This document shows, piece after piece, positions 35,662 to 42,026 of a stretch of 57,797 nucleotides of DNA. A program made the translations under genes and the position numbers. Source of the stretch: Parvularculaceae bacterium (GTDB lineage Bacteria; Pseudomonadota; Alphaproteobacteria; Caulobacterales; Parvularculaceae). The stretch spans positions 1 to 57,797 of the forward strand of contig JACADZ010000040.1 of NCBI GenBank assembly GCA_013389105.1, given 5' to 3'. The notes under the pieces were generated by a model. It was not told the DNA's origin. It made no database searches and worked only from the letters and a program-made list of their open reading frames with translations. How positions within the stretch are numbered: position 1 is the first letter of the stretch; each line of letters starts with the position of its first letter.

Positions 35662-36498
35662 ATGAAACATATTCTCGCCTTGACCGACTTTTCCGGACGG
35701 TCCGCCCTGGCCCTGGAACGCGCGCTCGATCTCGCCAAACTATCGAACGCGCGCGTAACCACGCTCAACGTCATCGACGAGGATCAGCCGGCGTCCATGA
35801 TCGCCGCGCACGAACGCGAGGCGAAGGCCCTGTTCTCGCAGATGGCGGAGCGGCCGAACGTCGAACGCCTGGTGCGGATCGGCGAGCCGTTCGTCGCCAT
35901 TTCACAATGCGCCGACGAGCTTGGCGCCGATCTTTTGGTGTTCGGAGCTCGTCGCCGCGCGCCGCTGCGGAACGCCTTCGTCGGCACGACGGCGGAGCGG
36001 GCGTTGCGTCGCAGCCGCATCCCGGCCCTGATCGTCAACAGGGGCGCGGAAGGCAAATATAAGAGGCCGGTCGCGGCGCTCGATCTCGTCGATAATGACC
36101 TGTTTCCGTGGCGGGCCGCCGCGCGCCTCGATCTAGTCGAGCCGCAGAACGCGAAGGTCGTCTTTGCTTATGAAGCGGGGTCTTTTCACGACCTGCGCAA
36201 AGCCAACCGCGACGTGAAAGGCTTTGAAGGCTACTTCCAAAGCGAGCGCGAGGGCGTCTTGCCGTCGGTGGCGGCCGCGATGAAGGAACTGGGGCTGCGC
36301 GCCGACCAAGCGGAGTTGCACTCGATCTATTATTCTCCCGCGCAAACCATCCTCGACGCTGCGAAGCGCTGCGAAGCGGACCTCATCGTGATCGGATCGC
36401 GACGGCAGTCCGCTCTCGCCCGATACATGCTCGGCAGCGTTTCGGCGGAAGTGCTCCAAAGCGCCGAGATGGATGTTCTTGTGGTTCCGCCCGCCTGA
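35662..36498 (+). CDS. Tandem universal stress protein
   Basis: A 278-residue protein with two UspA domains (residues 1-140 and 145-278). The first opens with KHILALTDFSGRSALALERA and has FGARRRAPLRNAFVGTTAE. The second ends with the ATP-binding signature GSRRQSALARYMLGSVSAEVL (G-2x-G-9x-G-S pattern) and VLVVPPA. Start 35662 follows the FNR-like box by 60 bp; the longer frame from 35608 would translate through the 5' region. Two-domain Usps under Fnr-type control are typical of low-oxygen or stationary-phase survival in alphaproteobacteria. Confidence 0.88.
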   Translation: MKHILALTDFSGRSALALERALDLAKLSNARVTTLNVIDEDQPASMIAAHEREAKALFSQMAERPNVERLVRIGEPFVAISQCADELGADLLVFGARRRAPLRNAFVGTTAERALRRSRIPALIVNRGAEGKYKRPVAALDLVDNDLFPWRAAARLDLVEPQNAKVVFAYEAGSFHDLRKANRDVKGFEGYFQSEREGVLPSVAAAMKELGLRADQAELHSIYYSPAQTILDAAKRCEADLIVIGSRRQSALARYMLGSVSAEVLQSAEMDVLVVPPA

Positions 36499-36834
36499 GA
36501 CGCCGACGTCGCGACTTGCATCGTTGGCGCGAGACGCGGCGACGACCGACCCGGGCGTCCCGCTTCAGGCTTTCGAGTTTTTTCCGCTTCCGGAGCGGAC
36601 GCCGCTCCTCCCCGCGCCGCCGCGAGCGCCGCGCGGAAGGCCTTGCAATGCGCATGGATGCGCGAAGCTGCGCCATGCAGACATGCGATCGTCGACCGCC
36701 TTCGCCGATATCGCGGAATCGCTCGTCAAGGGCGACAAACGGCGTTGAGGGGCGGGCGACGGCCGGAACGCCTATTGGCGAGTGACGGCGCCGGCCGGTA
36801 TACAGAACGCCGTCCGTCGATAACGGCCTCCCCC
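36499..36834. other. 336-bp gap upstream of the sigma factor
   Basis: No gene is supported here. Frames are open because of GC bias but encode Arg/Pro-rich shadows without similarity. The 3' part must contain the sigma-factor promoter; I could not find a convincing extracytoplasmic-function -35/-10 pair or a terminator for the stress protein. Confidence 0.4.
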
Positions 36835-37389
36835 ATGCCCGAGGCGAATGACACGAACTCCCAACGGCTTCAGGCGGTGGCCGAACGGCGCTGTAAAAGC
36901 TCCTTTTCCGAAATTTACCGCTACTTCCACCCCCGGATCGTCGCATTTTTACGCAACAGAGGCGAAAGCGCGCGTATAGCAGAAGAGATGGCGCAGGAGG
37001 TCATGGCTGCGGTGTGGGAAAAAGCGCGGTCTTTTGATCCGGCGAAGGCCAGCTGCTCGACCTGGATCTTTACGATTGCGCGCAACGTCCACATCGACAA
37101 ATGTCGCAAAGAGAAGCGCTGGGAGATTGATTACAACGACCCGTTCTTCGTCCCGGATCCGGAGCCGTCGCCCGCCGAGGCGCAAGAGGCGCGCGGCCTC
37201 GAAACCGAGCTTGCGGCGGCGATCGAGAAGCTGCCGCCCGAGCAGGCCGAGATCCTGCGCCGGTGCTATCTCGGCGGGGAGCGCCATCGCGATGCGGCGG
37301 CGCATCTCGGCCTTCCGCTCACCGTCGTGAAATATCGCGCGAGGGCGGCGATTGAAAGCCTGCGCCGCCTCCTTGGGGCCGGCCCATGA
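36835..37389 (+). CDS. ECF sigma factor, RpoE/ECF11-like
   Basis: A 184-residue sigma-70 factor with only regions 2 and 4. Region 2 spans about residues 22-92 (SFSEIYRYFHPRIVAFLRNR, AEEMAQEVMAAVWEKA, FDPAKASCSTWIFTIARNVHIDK). Region 4 spans about 120-178 (AAIEKLPPEQAEILRRCYL, HRDAAAHLGLPLTVVKYRARAAIE). It overlaps the ChrR-like anti-sigma gene by 4 bp (37386-37389), the arrangement of the RpoE-ChrR pair that answers singlet oxygen in Rhodobacter. Start 36835 was chosen to match family length; a longer frame opens at 36643. The ribosome binding site is weak. Confidence 0.9.
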   Translation: MPEANDTNSQRLQAVAERRCKSSFSEIYRYFHPRIVAFLRNRGESARIAEEMAQEVMAAVWEKARSFDPAKASCSTWIFTIARNVHIDKCRKEKRWEIDYNDPFFVPDPEPSPAEAQEARGLETELAAAIEKLPPEQAEILRRCYLGGERHRDAAAHLGLPLTVVKYRARAAIESLRRLLGAGP

Positions 37390-38054
37390 ACCGCCGACAC
37401 CCGACTCTGGAATGGCTCCTCGCTTATGCGGGCGGTTCGACTGCTGAGGCCGCCGACGCCATCATGGCTTCGCATCTCACGCTTTGCCCGCAATGCCGGC
37501 GAACCGTCGCCCGCCTTGAAGCGCTGGGCGGCGCATTGCTCGACGCAACGCCGGCATCGTCGCAGTCAGATTCGGATGAAGGCGCCGCGGCGGCGATCGC
37601 CGCGGCAGCCGCGCGCGCCCGCCCGCCCGCGCGTCGCAATACCGGTTCTTTGCATGCGCTGACGCCCCGGCCGATGGCCGATTTCATCGCCGCAAAGACT
37701 GGAACCGCCGACATCCAGTCGCTGCCCTGGCGGTTTTACGGCCCCGGCGTGCAGCGGGCGGTCATCGTTTCCGGAGCGGCTGGGGCGGTCGCTCGGCTCT
37801 TGCGATCGCAGCCGGGAACCGCGCTCGCGCGCCATGATCACGGTTCCGACGAAATCGCCTATGTCCTCTCCGGGGCCTATCGCGACGAGACGGGGCTCTA
37901 CCGCACGGGCGACGTGCAATGCGCCACCGAAAAAGCCCCGCACCGTCCGGTAATCGAAGGACCGGACGAATGCATCGCCCTCGTCGTTTCGGAAGCGCCG
38001 CCGGTTCCGACGGAACTCGTCGCGCGGCTCGGCCAGCTGTTCCTCGGCCGCTAG
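37386..38054 (+). CDS. chrR: ChrR-type zinc anti-sigma factor with cupin domain
   Basis: A 222-residue anti-sigma factor. The N-terminal zinc anti-sigma domain has H5, H30, C34 and C37 (HLTLCPQC), matching the four zinc ligands of Rhodobacter ChrR one position earlier. The C-terminal cupin domain, about 120-215, includes HDHGSDEIAYVLSGAYRDE, whose His and Glu residues can bind the second zinc needed for the singlet-oxygen response. It should hold the sigma factor inactive until photo-oxidative or organic-hydroperoxide stress. Confidence 0.9.
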   Translation: MNRRHPTLEWLLAYAGGSTAEAADAIMASHLTLCPQCRRTVARLEALGGALLDATPASSQSDSDEGAAAAIAAAAARARPPARRNTGSLHALTPRPMADFIAAKTGTADIQSLPWRFYGPGVQRAVIVSGAAGAVARLLRSQPGTALARHDHGSDEIAYVLSGAYRDETGLYRTGDVQCATEKAPHRPVIEGPDECIALVVSEAPPVPTELVARLGQLFLGR

Positions 38055-38203
38055 AACAGCTCGCGCAAACGCATCTGCGGTTTGAGCCGGTGAGCGGCGA
38101 ACGCGGCGCCAGACAGGACAAGAACGCGCCCTCCTGCCAAAGGCGGGCGCGATGCGCCGGGCGAAGCGGCGCGCCGCGACGCTCTTCACAGTTTTGAGAG
38201 CTT

Positions 38204-38222
38204 GGCGCCGGCGCCCTTTTTT
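38204..38222 (+). terminator. Candidate terminator after the sigma/anti-sigma operon
   Basis: The self-complementary GGCGCCGGCGCC (38204-38215) can form a short GC hairpin and is followed by C and six T residues (38217-38222). The stem is short, so the call is tentative, but this is the most canonical T-tract near the operon end. Confidence 0.4.
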
Positions 38223-38310
38223 GCATCGGCGCCAACGCACCGCCGGGCGAGTCCTGCGTATCTCCTAATATCGTCAACCAGCCGCCGTCCATCGGCGAAA
38301 AGAGGTTTCC

Positions 38311-38889
38311 ATGTCTGATGTCGTCAATCTGTCGCGCCGCCTTGTTGTCGGGCGCGGTTTCCTCTCAGCCGCCGCCGTCGGCCTGCTCGCGGGCGCGCCG
38401 GCGCTCGCTGCGGAAGGCAAGAAGAAAAGCGATCCGGCCGCTGCGGACGTCGCCATTCTCAATGTAGCGCTCGGTCTCGAACATGAGGCGATTGAGGCCT
38501 ATCAGATCGGCGCGGAAAGCGGTCTTGTCTCGCAAGGCGTCCTGCCGGTCGCCGTCTTGTTCCAAAGCCATCACAAATCGCATCGCGACGCGCTGATCAA
38601 CGCCATCAAGCAAATGGGCGGGTCTCCTGTCGCGGCGAAGAAGCGCGCCGACTATGAAAAGGCGCTTGGAGTCGCCGCGCTGAAGTCGGAAGCCGATGTC
38701 CTGAAACTGGCCGCGAAGCTGGAACTTGGCGCGGCGAACGCTTATCTCGGCGTCATTCCCTCTTTCATGAGCAAGGATCTGGCGAAAGTCTCGGCGCGCC
38801 TTGCCGCCGACGAGACCATGCACTGGACTGCTCTTGCACAAGCGCTCGGCCAGCCGCTGCCGCAAGCGGCGCTGACCTTCGGCGCCTGA
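38311..38889 (+). CDS. Exported ferritin-like (DUF4439-type) protein
   Basis: A 192-residue protein with an exported leader resembling a Tat signal (SRRLVVGRGFLSAAAVG, ending ALAAE near 35). The four-helix ferritin-like bundle has metal-ligand candidates in GLEHEAIEAYQIGAES (about 56-71), FQSHHKSHRDALI (about 87-99), KLELGAANAYL (about 132) and ADETMHWTALAQAL (about 168). Likely role: handling iron or peroxide in the periplasm. It lies 256 bp after chrR and 140 bp before the Rieske fusion, so it is a plausible member of the same oxidative-stress group, but co-regulation is inferred from position only. Confidence 0.85.
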   Translation: MSDVVNLSRRLVVGRGFLSAAAVGLLAGAPALAAEGKKKSDPAAADVAILNVALGLEHEAIEAYQIGAESGLVSQGVLPVAVLFQSHHKSHRDALINAIKQMGGSPVAAKKRADYEKALGVAALKSEADVLKLAAKLELGAANAYLGVIPSFMSKDLAKVSARLAADETMHWTALAQALGQPLPQAALTFGA

Positions 38890-38920
38890 TTTTCGCCCTT
38901 TCGCTCCGTGTCGCGCGCGA

Positions 38921-38951
38921 CCCCGCCCGGCTTTCCCAATTCCGGGCGGGG
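38921..38951. terminator. Strong hairpin after the ferritin-like gene
   Basis: A 10-bp stem, CCCCGCCCGG (38921-38930) with CCGGGCGGGG (38942-38951), and an 11-nt loop. No T-tract follows (AGATTTGG), so it may be a transcription or mRNA-3'-end hairpin rather than a classical terminator. Confidence 0.5.
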
Positions 38952-38952
38952 A

Positions 38953-38966
38953 GATTTGGCCAAATC
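38953..38966. promoter_or_regulatory. Perfect 14-bp palindrome upstream of the Rieske fusion gene
   Basis: GATTTGGCCAAATC is a perfect inverted repeat, 63 bp before the ATG at 39030. In such a GC-rich region this looks like an operator half-site pair rather than chance. No matching regulator is identifiable. Confidence 0.4.
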
Positions 38967-39029
38967 GATCCTAATCGCGCGGCGGCGCGCGGGCGCTGTC
39001 CGACATTCAACGGGACAAGCGGCCTGGAT

Positions 39030-40031
39030 ATGACGCTCAAGCGCCCGCTCATCGCCTGGAACCGACGCAAGATCGTCTATGATGCGACGGTTCTTTCACT
39101 CGCCGCGCTGTTCGCCTTCGGACATTATGCGTTCGCGGCGATGACCGGTCTTGAGACCGGACGTCCGGCGATCCTGCGGGCGCTGGGCGCGACCGCTTTT
39201 GCGCTGGCGACGATCGCCATCCTGATCGGCCCCGCCGCGCGCCTTGCGCCGAAGCTGTTCCTGCCTGTTCTCTACAATCGCCGTCATTTGGGCGTCATCG
39301 CGTTTTTGATCATGGGCGGGCATGTCGGGCTCGCCTTGACCGATCCGGCCGCGGCCCCGCTCATCGAGGATTTCGCCGCGGCGCGGCTTGCCGGCGCGAT
39401 CGAGTCGGGTTCGGCGTTTGCGGCGCCGTTCCGCCTCTACGGTCTTGCAGCTTTCCTGATCTTCGCCCTCATGGCGGCGACCAGCCATGATTTCTGGCTG
39501 TCCCGCCTCTCGCCCCGCCGGTGGAAAGCGCTTCACATGGCGGTCTATGCGGCGTTTGCGCTTTGCCTCCTCCATATCGTCGCCGGGGCGCTCCAGACCG
39601 GAAAGGGCGCGAGGGTGCTTCTCGGGACGGCGGGCGCGGCGGGCGCCGTTGCGGCTGTCATCCATCTCGCCGCCGCCTCGCGGAAGACGCCGCGCAGAGC
39701 CCGGCGCAAACGGATGAAGGATTGGCTCGACGCCGGGCCCGCCGACCGGCTCGCCGCCGGCGCCGCGCTGATCGTCCGCCTGCCGGGCGATCGCGACGCG
39801 GCGATCTTCCGCACGCCCGAAGGCCTGTTTGCGCTGTCGAACGCCTGTTCGCACCAGATGGGCCCGCTTGGCGAAGGCTGCGTGCGCGCAGGCGTCGTGA
39901 CCTGCCCCTGGCACGGCTATGAGTTCGATCTGAGGACCGGCCGCGCGCCCGCCCCTTATACCGACCGCGTGCCCGTTTACGCCGTGCGCGAAGAAGGCGG
40001 GCGGCTGCTCGTCAAATCGACGCCCGACTGA
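39030..40031 (+). CDS. Ferric reductase-like transmembrane domain fused to Rieske ferredoxin
   Basis: A 333-residue fusion. Residues 1-215 form about six membrane helices of the MsrQ/ferric-reductase type with paired heme-ligand histidines (GHYAF near 31, RRHLGVIAFLIMGGHVGLAL near 88-105, KALHMAVY and CLLHIVAG near 170-188). After a basic linker (RRARRKR), residues 230-333 form a Rieske [2Fe-2S] domain with C273, H275, C292 and H295 (CSHQMGP ... CPWHGYEF). It should carry electrons across or along the inner membrane between heme and an iron-sulfur centre. The basic linker suggests that the Rieske domain is cytoplasmic. The cytochrome c gene 13 bp downstream is the likely partner. Confidence 0.88.
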   Translation: MTLKRPLIAWNRRKIVYDATVLSLAALFAFGHYAFAAMTGLETGRPAILRALGATAFALATIAILIGPAARLAPKLFLPVLYNRRHLGVIAFLIMGGHVGLALTDPAAAPLIEDFAAARLAGAIESGSAFAAPFRLYGLAAFLIFALMAATSHDFWLSRLSPRRWKALHMAVYAAFALCLLHIVAGALQTGKGARVLLGTAGAAGAVAAVIHLAAASRKTPRRARRKRMKDWLDAGPADRLAAGAALIVRLPGDRDAAIFRTPEGLFALSNACSHQMGPLGEGCVRAGVVTCPWHGYEFDLRTGRAPAPYTDRVPVYAVREEGGRLLVKSTPD

Positions 40032-40044
40032 GAAAGGCCCCGCC

Positions 40045-40497
40045 ATGACTCCGCGCCAACGCGCCTTGCATCCCGTGATCTGGACGCTGCTGCTCGCCGC
40101 CGGATTGATGTCGGCGTTCAGTCTGACGCCGAAGCAGGCCGGCGCCGACGAGGCGGCGCCGCAAGCGTCCAGCGCCGGGATTCTCGCCCGCGGCGACGCC
40201 TTGCGCGGACAAACCGCTTATGAGAGCCGCTGCGGCGGCTGCCATTCGCTCGACGCCGACCGCATCGGGCCGCGGCATCGCGGCGTGTACGGAAGAAAGG
40301 CGGGGTCGATCGCGGACTTCGACTATTCGGAGGCGCTCAAGGCTTCCGGCGTCGTCTGGGACGCCGCAAGCCTCGACCGCTGGCTCTCCGGACCCGAAGC
40401 CTTCATCCCCGGCCAGCGGATGGGATTTTCCGTCAGCGACGCGGGCGTGCGCGCCGACATCATCGCCTATCTCAAACAGGAATCGGAACGCCGCTGA
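40045..40497 (+). CDS. Membrane-anchored or exported class I cytochrome c
   Basis: A 150-residue protein with an N-terminal signal or anchor helix (WTLLLAAGLMSAFSL, about 12-26), one heme c site C63-x-x-C66-H67 (CGGCH) and the axial methionine M126 in IPGQRMGF. The IGPRHRGVYGRKAG and FIPGQRM spacing is that of cytochrome c2/c550-type proteins. It follows the ferric-reductase/Rieske gene by 13 bp and should exchange electrons with it in the periplasm, by inference. Confidence 0.9.
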   Translation: MTPRQRALHPVIWTLLLAAGLMSAFSLTPKQAGADEAAPQASSAGILARGDALRGQTAYESRCGGCHSLDADRIGPRHRGVYGRKAGSIADFDYSEALKASGVVWDAASLDRWLSGPEAFIPGQRMGFSVSDAGVRADIIAYLKQESERR

Positions 40498-40781
40498 TCC
40501 GCATCCCCGCCGGGAGGCGCCGACCTCGCGCACCGGTCCAAAGAGAGCGTCGAGACCAGGCGCCGCGCCAGGAGGCTCTAGCCGCGGGATTGGACCGGCG
40601 ACAGCTTCACGGCGATCGGCTGCGAGGATCCGCTCGTCGGCCCACCGGCGACGCCCGGTCTGCGGAATTTCATCAGGGCCTGCTCCGAACCGACGGACGT
40701 CAGCGAGGCCGGCCATTCCATGCAGGAATAGGGCGCGCGGATGATCGGCGCACAAATCATCGCGCCGCGAGCGTCGAAAAC
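40498..40781. other. Non-coding or decayed stretch before the integrase remnant
   Basis: No convincing gene. A minus-strand frame of 84 codons (40578-40832) has no recognisable similarity and overlaps the integrase remnant, so I regard it as chance. The sequence probably represents eroded island or flanking DNA. Confidence 0.4.
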
Positions 40782-41020
40782 GTGTTCAAGCAATGGCGCA
40801 AGGCGGCCGGCCCGCCGCATTGCTCGGCGCACGGGCTGCGAAAGGTCGCGACGATCCGGCTTATCGAGGCCGGCTGCACCCGGCGCGAAGGGCGGCCGTG
40901 ACCGGCCATGGGTCCGATGCCGGTCCTCGAGGGCTACGCCCGCGGGCGCGACCGCGCCCGCCTCGTCGACGCGTCCATGGCCAAGCCGGCCGACGCCGAA
41001 AGGCGGGCTTTGAAAGTTCC
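40782..41020 (+). pseudogene. Remnant of a tyrosine-recombinase integrase (C-terminal part, frameshifted)
   Basis: Three frames in succession encode pieces of one integrase C-terminus. First, VFKQWRKAAGPPHCSAHGLRK and ATIRLIEAGCT (40785-40890), which contains the catalytic HGLR box. Then AAVTGHGS around 40890-40915 in a second frame, carrying the second catalytic H-like TGH motif. Then MPVLEGYARGRDRARLVDAS (from 40917) in a third frame, the usual end of these enzymes. At least two frameshifts make it inactive, and the N-terminal two thirds are missing. It points at the 3' end of tRNA-Asn less than 100 bp away, the usual attachment position for such integrases. Confidence 0.75.
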
Positions 41021-41097
41021 GCCTGAAGACGGGGTCCCCGATCGAGGGACGATCAATGCGTCCAACTCGTTGAAAATGGAGGTCATAAGGAAAGAGC

Positions 41098-41173
41098 TGG
41101 CTCCCCGAACTGGACTCGAACCAGTGACCCGCTGATTAACAGTCAGCTGCTCTACCAACTGAGCTATCGGGGA
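41098..41173 (-). tRNA. tRNA-Asn (GTT)
   Basis: Minus-strand cloverleaf: 7-bp acceptor TCCCCGA / TCGGGGA, D-arm with AGCTCAGTTGGTAGAGC, anticodon stem GCTGA/TCAGC with loop CTGTTAA (anticodon GTT), T-arm with GGTTCGAGTCC, discriminator G and encoded CCA. A promoter-like pair lies upstream. Confidence 0.95.
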
Positions 41174-41199
41174 CCGCCGCTAGAGGGGCAGGCCTATAG

Positions 41200-41228
41200 C
41201 AAATAGCCTAGGGTAAATCCATTGCCAA
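41200..41228 (-). promoter_or_regulatory. Probable promoter of tRNA-Asn
   Basis: On the minus strand, TTGGCA (41228-41223), 17-bp spacer and TATTTG (41205-41200) end 27 bp before the tRNA 5' end, a normal distance for a tRNA leader. Confidence 0.4.
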
Positions 41229-41301
41229 ATCGTGCCGGAACGGGGTGGAGCGGCGGCCGGCGGCGCAGTAACATCCGGCCCTTGAAGCGGCGGAGGCGAC
41301 C

Positions 41302-41796
41302 TTGGCTCATCGGATAGTTCTGGCGGCGGCGGCTCTTGCCATTGGCGTTCCGGGCGGCGCAGCCGCCCAGGTGTCGGACAGGCGCTACGATCCCGAGATG
41401 CGCCAGATTCTCGTCAAGACCACCTATGGCGTCGTCGTCAGCGACCTCCCGTTCGACGCCTTCGCCCCGCCGCCCGAATTGCTCAAGCTTGGCGCGCGCT
41501 CGTGCGCCGGCGGAGACCGGCTGAGCTTTTCGCTGAGCGGCGGAACCTTGTCGCAGACTCTTCAGTCCAACGGCGCGTCGGAGACGGTTGTGGTGTCCCG
41601 GCTCAACAAGGGCTCGACAATCGTGGCGACCGGATATGTCGTAAAATACCGGCCCAGTCTCAAACGGCCGGACTGGGTTCTGGTCCGATATCCGGCGGGC
41701 GGGATCCTCGTCTCAAGCCAGTCGACGCCGTCGGGCTCGCCGGCGCCCAGCCCGCCGACCTATCAGGCCTTCGTTCCCTGCGATCTCAAGCCGTAA
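41302..41796 (+). CDS. Exported protein of unknown function
   Basis: A 164-residue protein with a signal peptide (IVLAAAALAIGVPGGAAAQ, cleavage near 23), then a compact domain containing two cysteines (SCAGGD near 71 and FVPCDLKP at the end) that could form a disulfide, and a Ser/Pro linker (STPSGSPAPSPPT). The start is TTG at 41302, supported by GGAGG at 41292-41296; no in-frame ATG or GTG gives a signal peptide. Family not recognised. It lies alone between the tRNA and the convergent RND pump gene. Confidence 0.65.
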   Translation: MAHRIVLAAAALAIGVPGGAAAQVSDRRYDPEMRQILVKTTYGVVVSDLPFDAFAPPPELLKLGARSCAGGDRLSFSLSGGTLSQTLQSNGASETVVVSRLNKGSTIVATGYVVKYRPSLKRPDWVLVRYPAGGILVSSQSTPSGSPAPSPPTYQAFVPCDLKP

Positions 41797-42026
41797 AAGC
41801 GAGACGGCCGCGTCTTGGGGGAAACGCGGCCGCTACTCACTGTCGTGGGGTATGGTGGGGTATCTTCTCGGGAGAAGACCTACGCAAGATGCACTCAAAC
41901 TCTTAACGGATGGTTAACAAGCGAAACGATTCATAACATTCCGCCTGCCGAACGATCCTTTCCGATTCGATGAATTCATGAAAGGGGGCCGCGGCGCGTT
42001 AGCATCTCTCGCGCGCGTACCGTCGC
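41797..42026. other. AT-richer intergenic region with hairpins and short repeats
   Basis: Between two convergent genes. Features: stem CGGCCGCGT/ACGCGGCCG (41805-41813 with 41824-41832), a likely terminator core; tandem GTGGGGTAT at 41845 and 41855; inverted repeat TCTTCTC-GG-GAGAAGA (41863-41878); and TTAAC...GTTAA at 41903-41917. It is noticeably AT-richer than the coding DNA. No gene seen; a small RNA is possible but unsupported. Confidence 0.4.

Noticed and set aside
40578-40832. 84-codon minus-strand frame near the integrase remnant
   Set aside because: No recognisable similarity, no ribosome binding site, and it overlaps the integrase fragment on the other strand.
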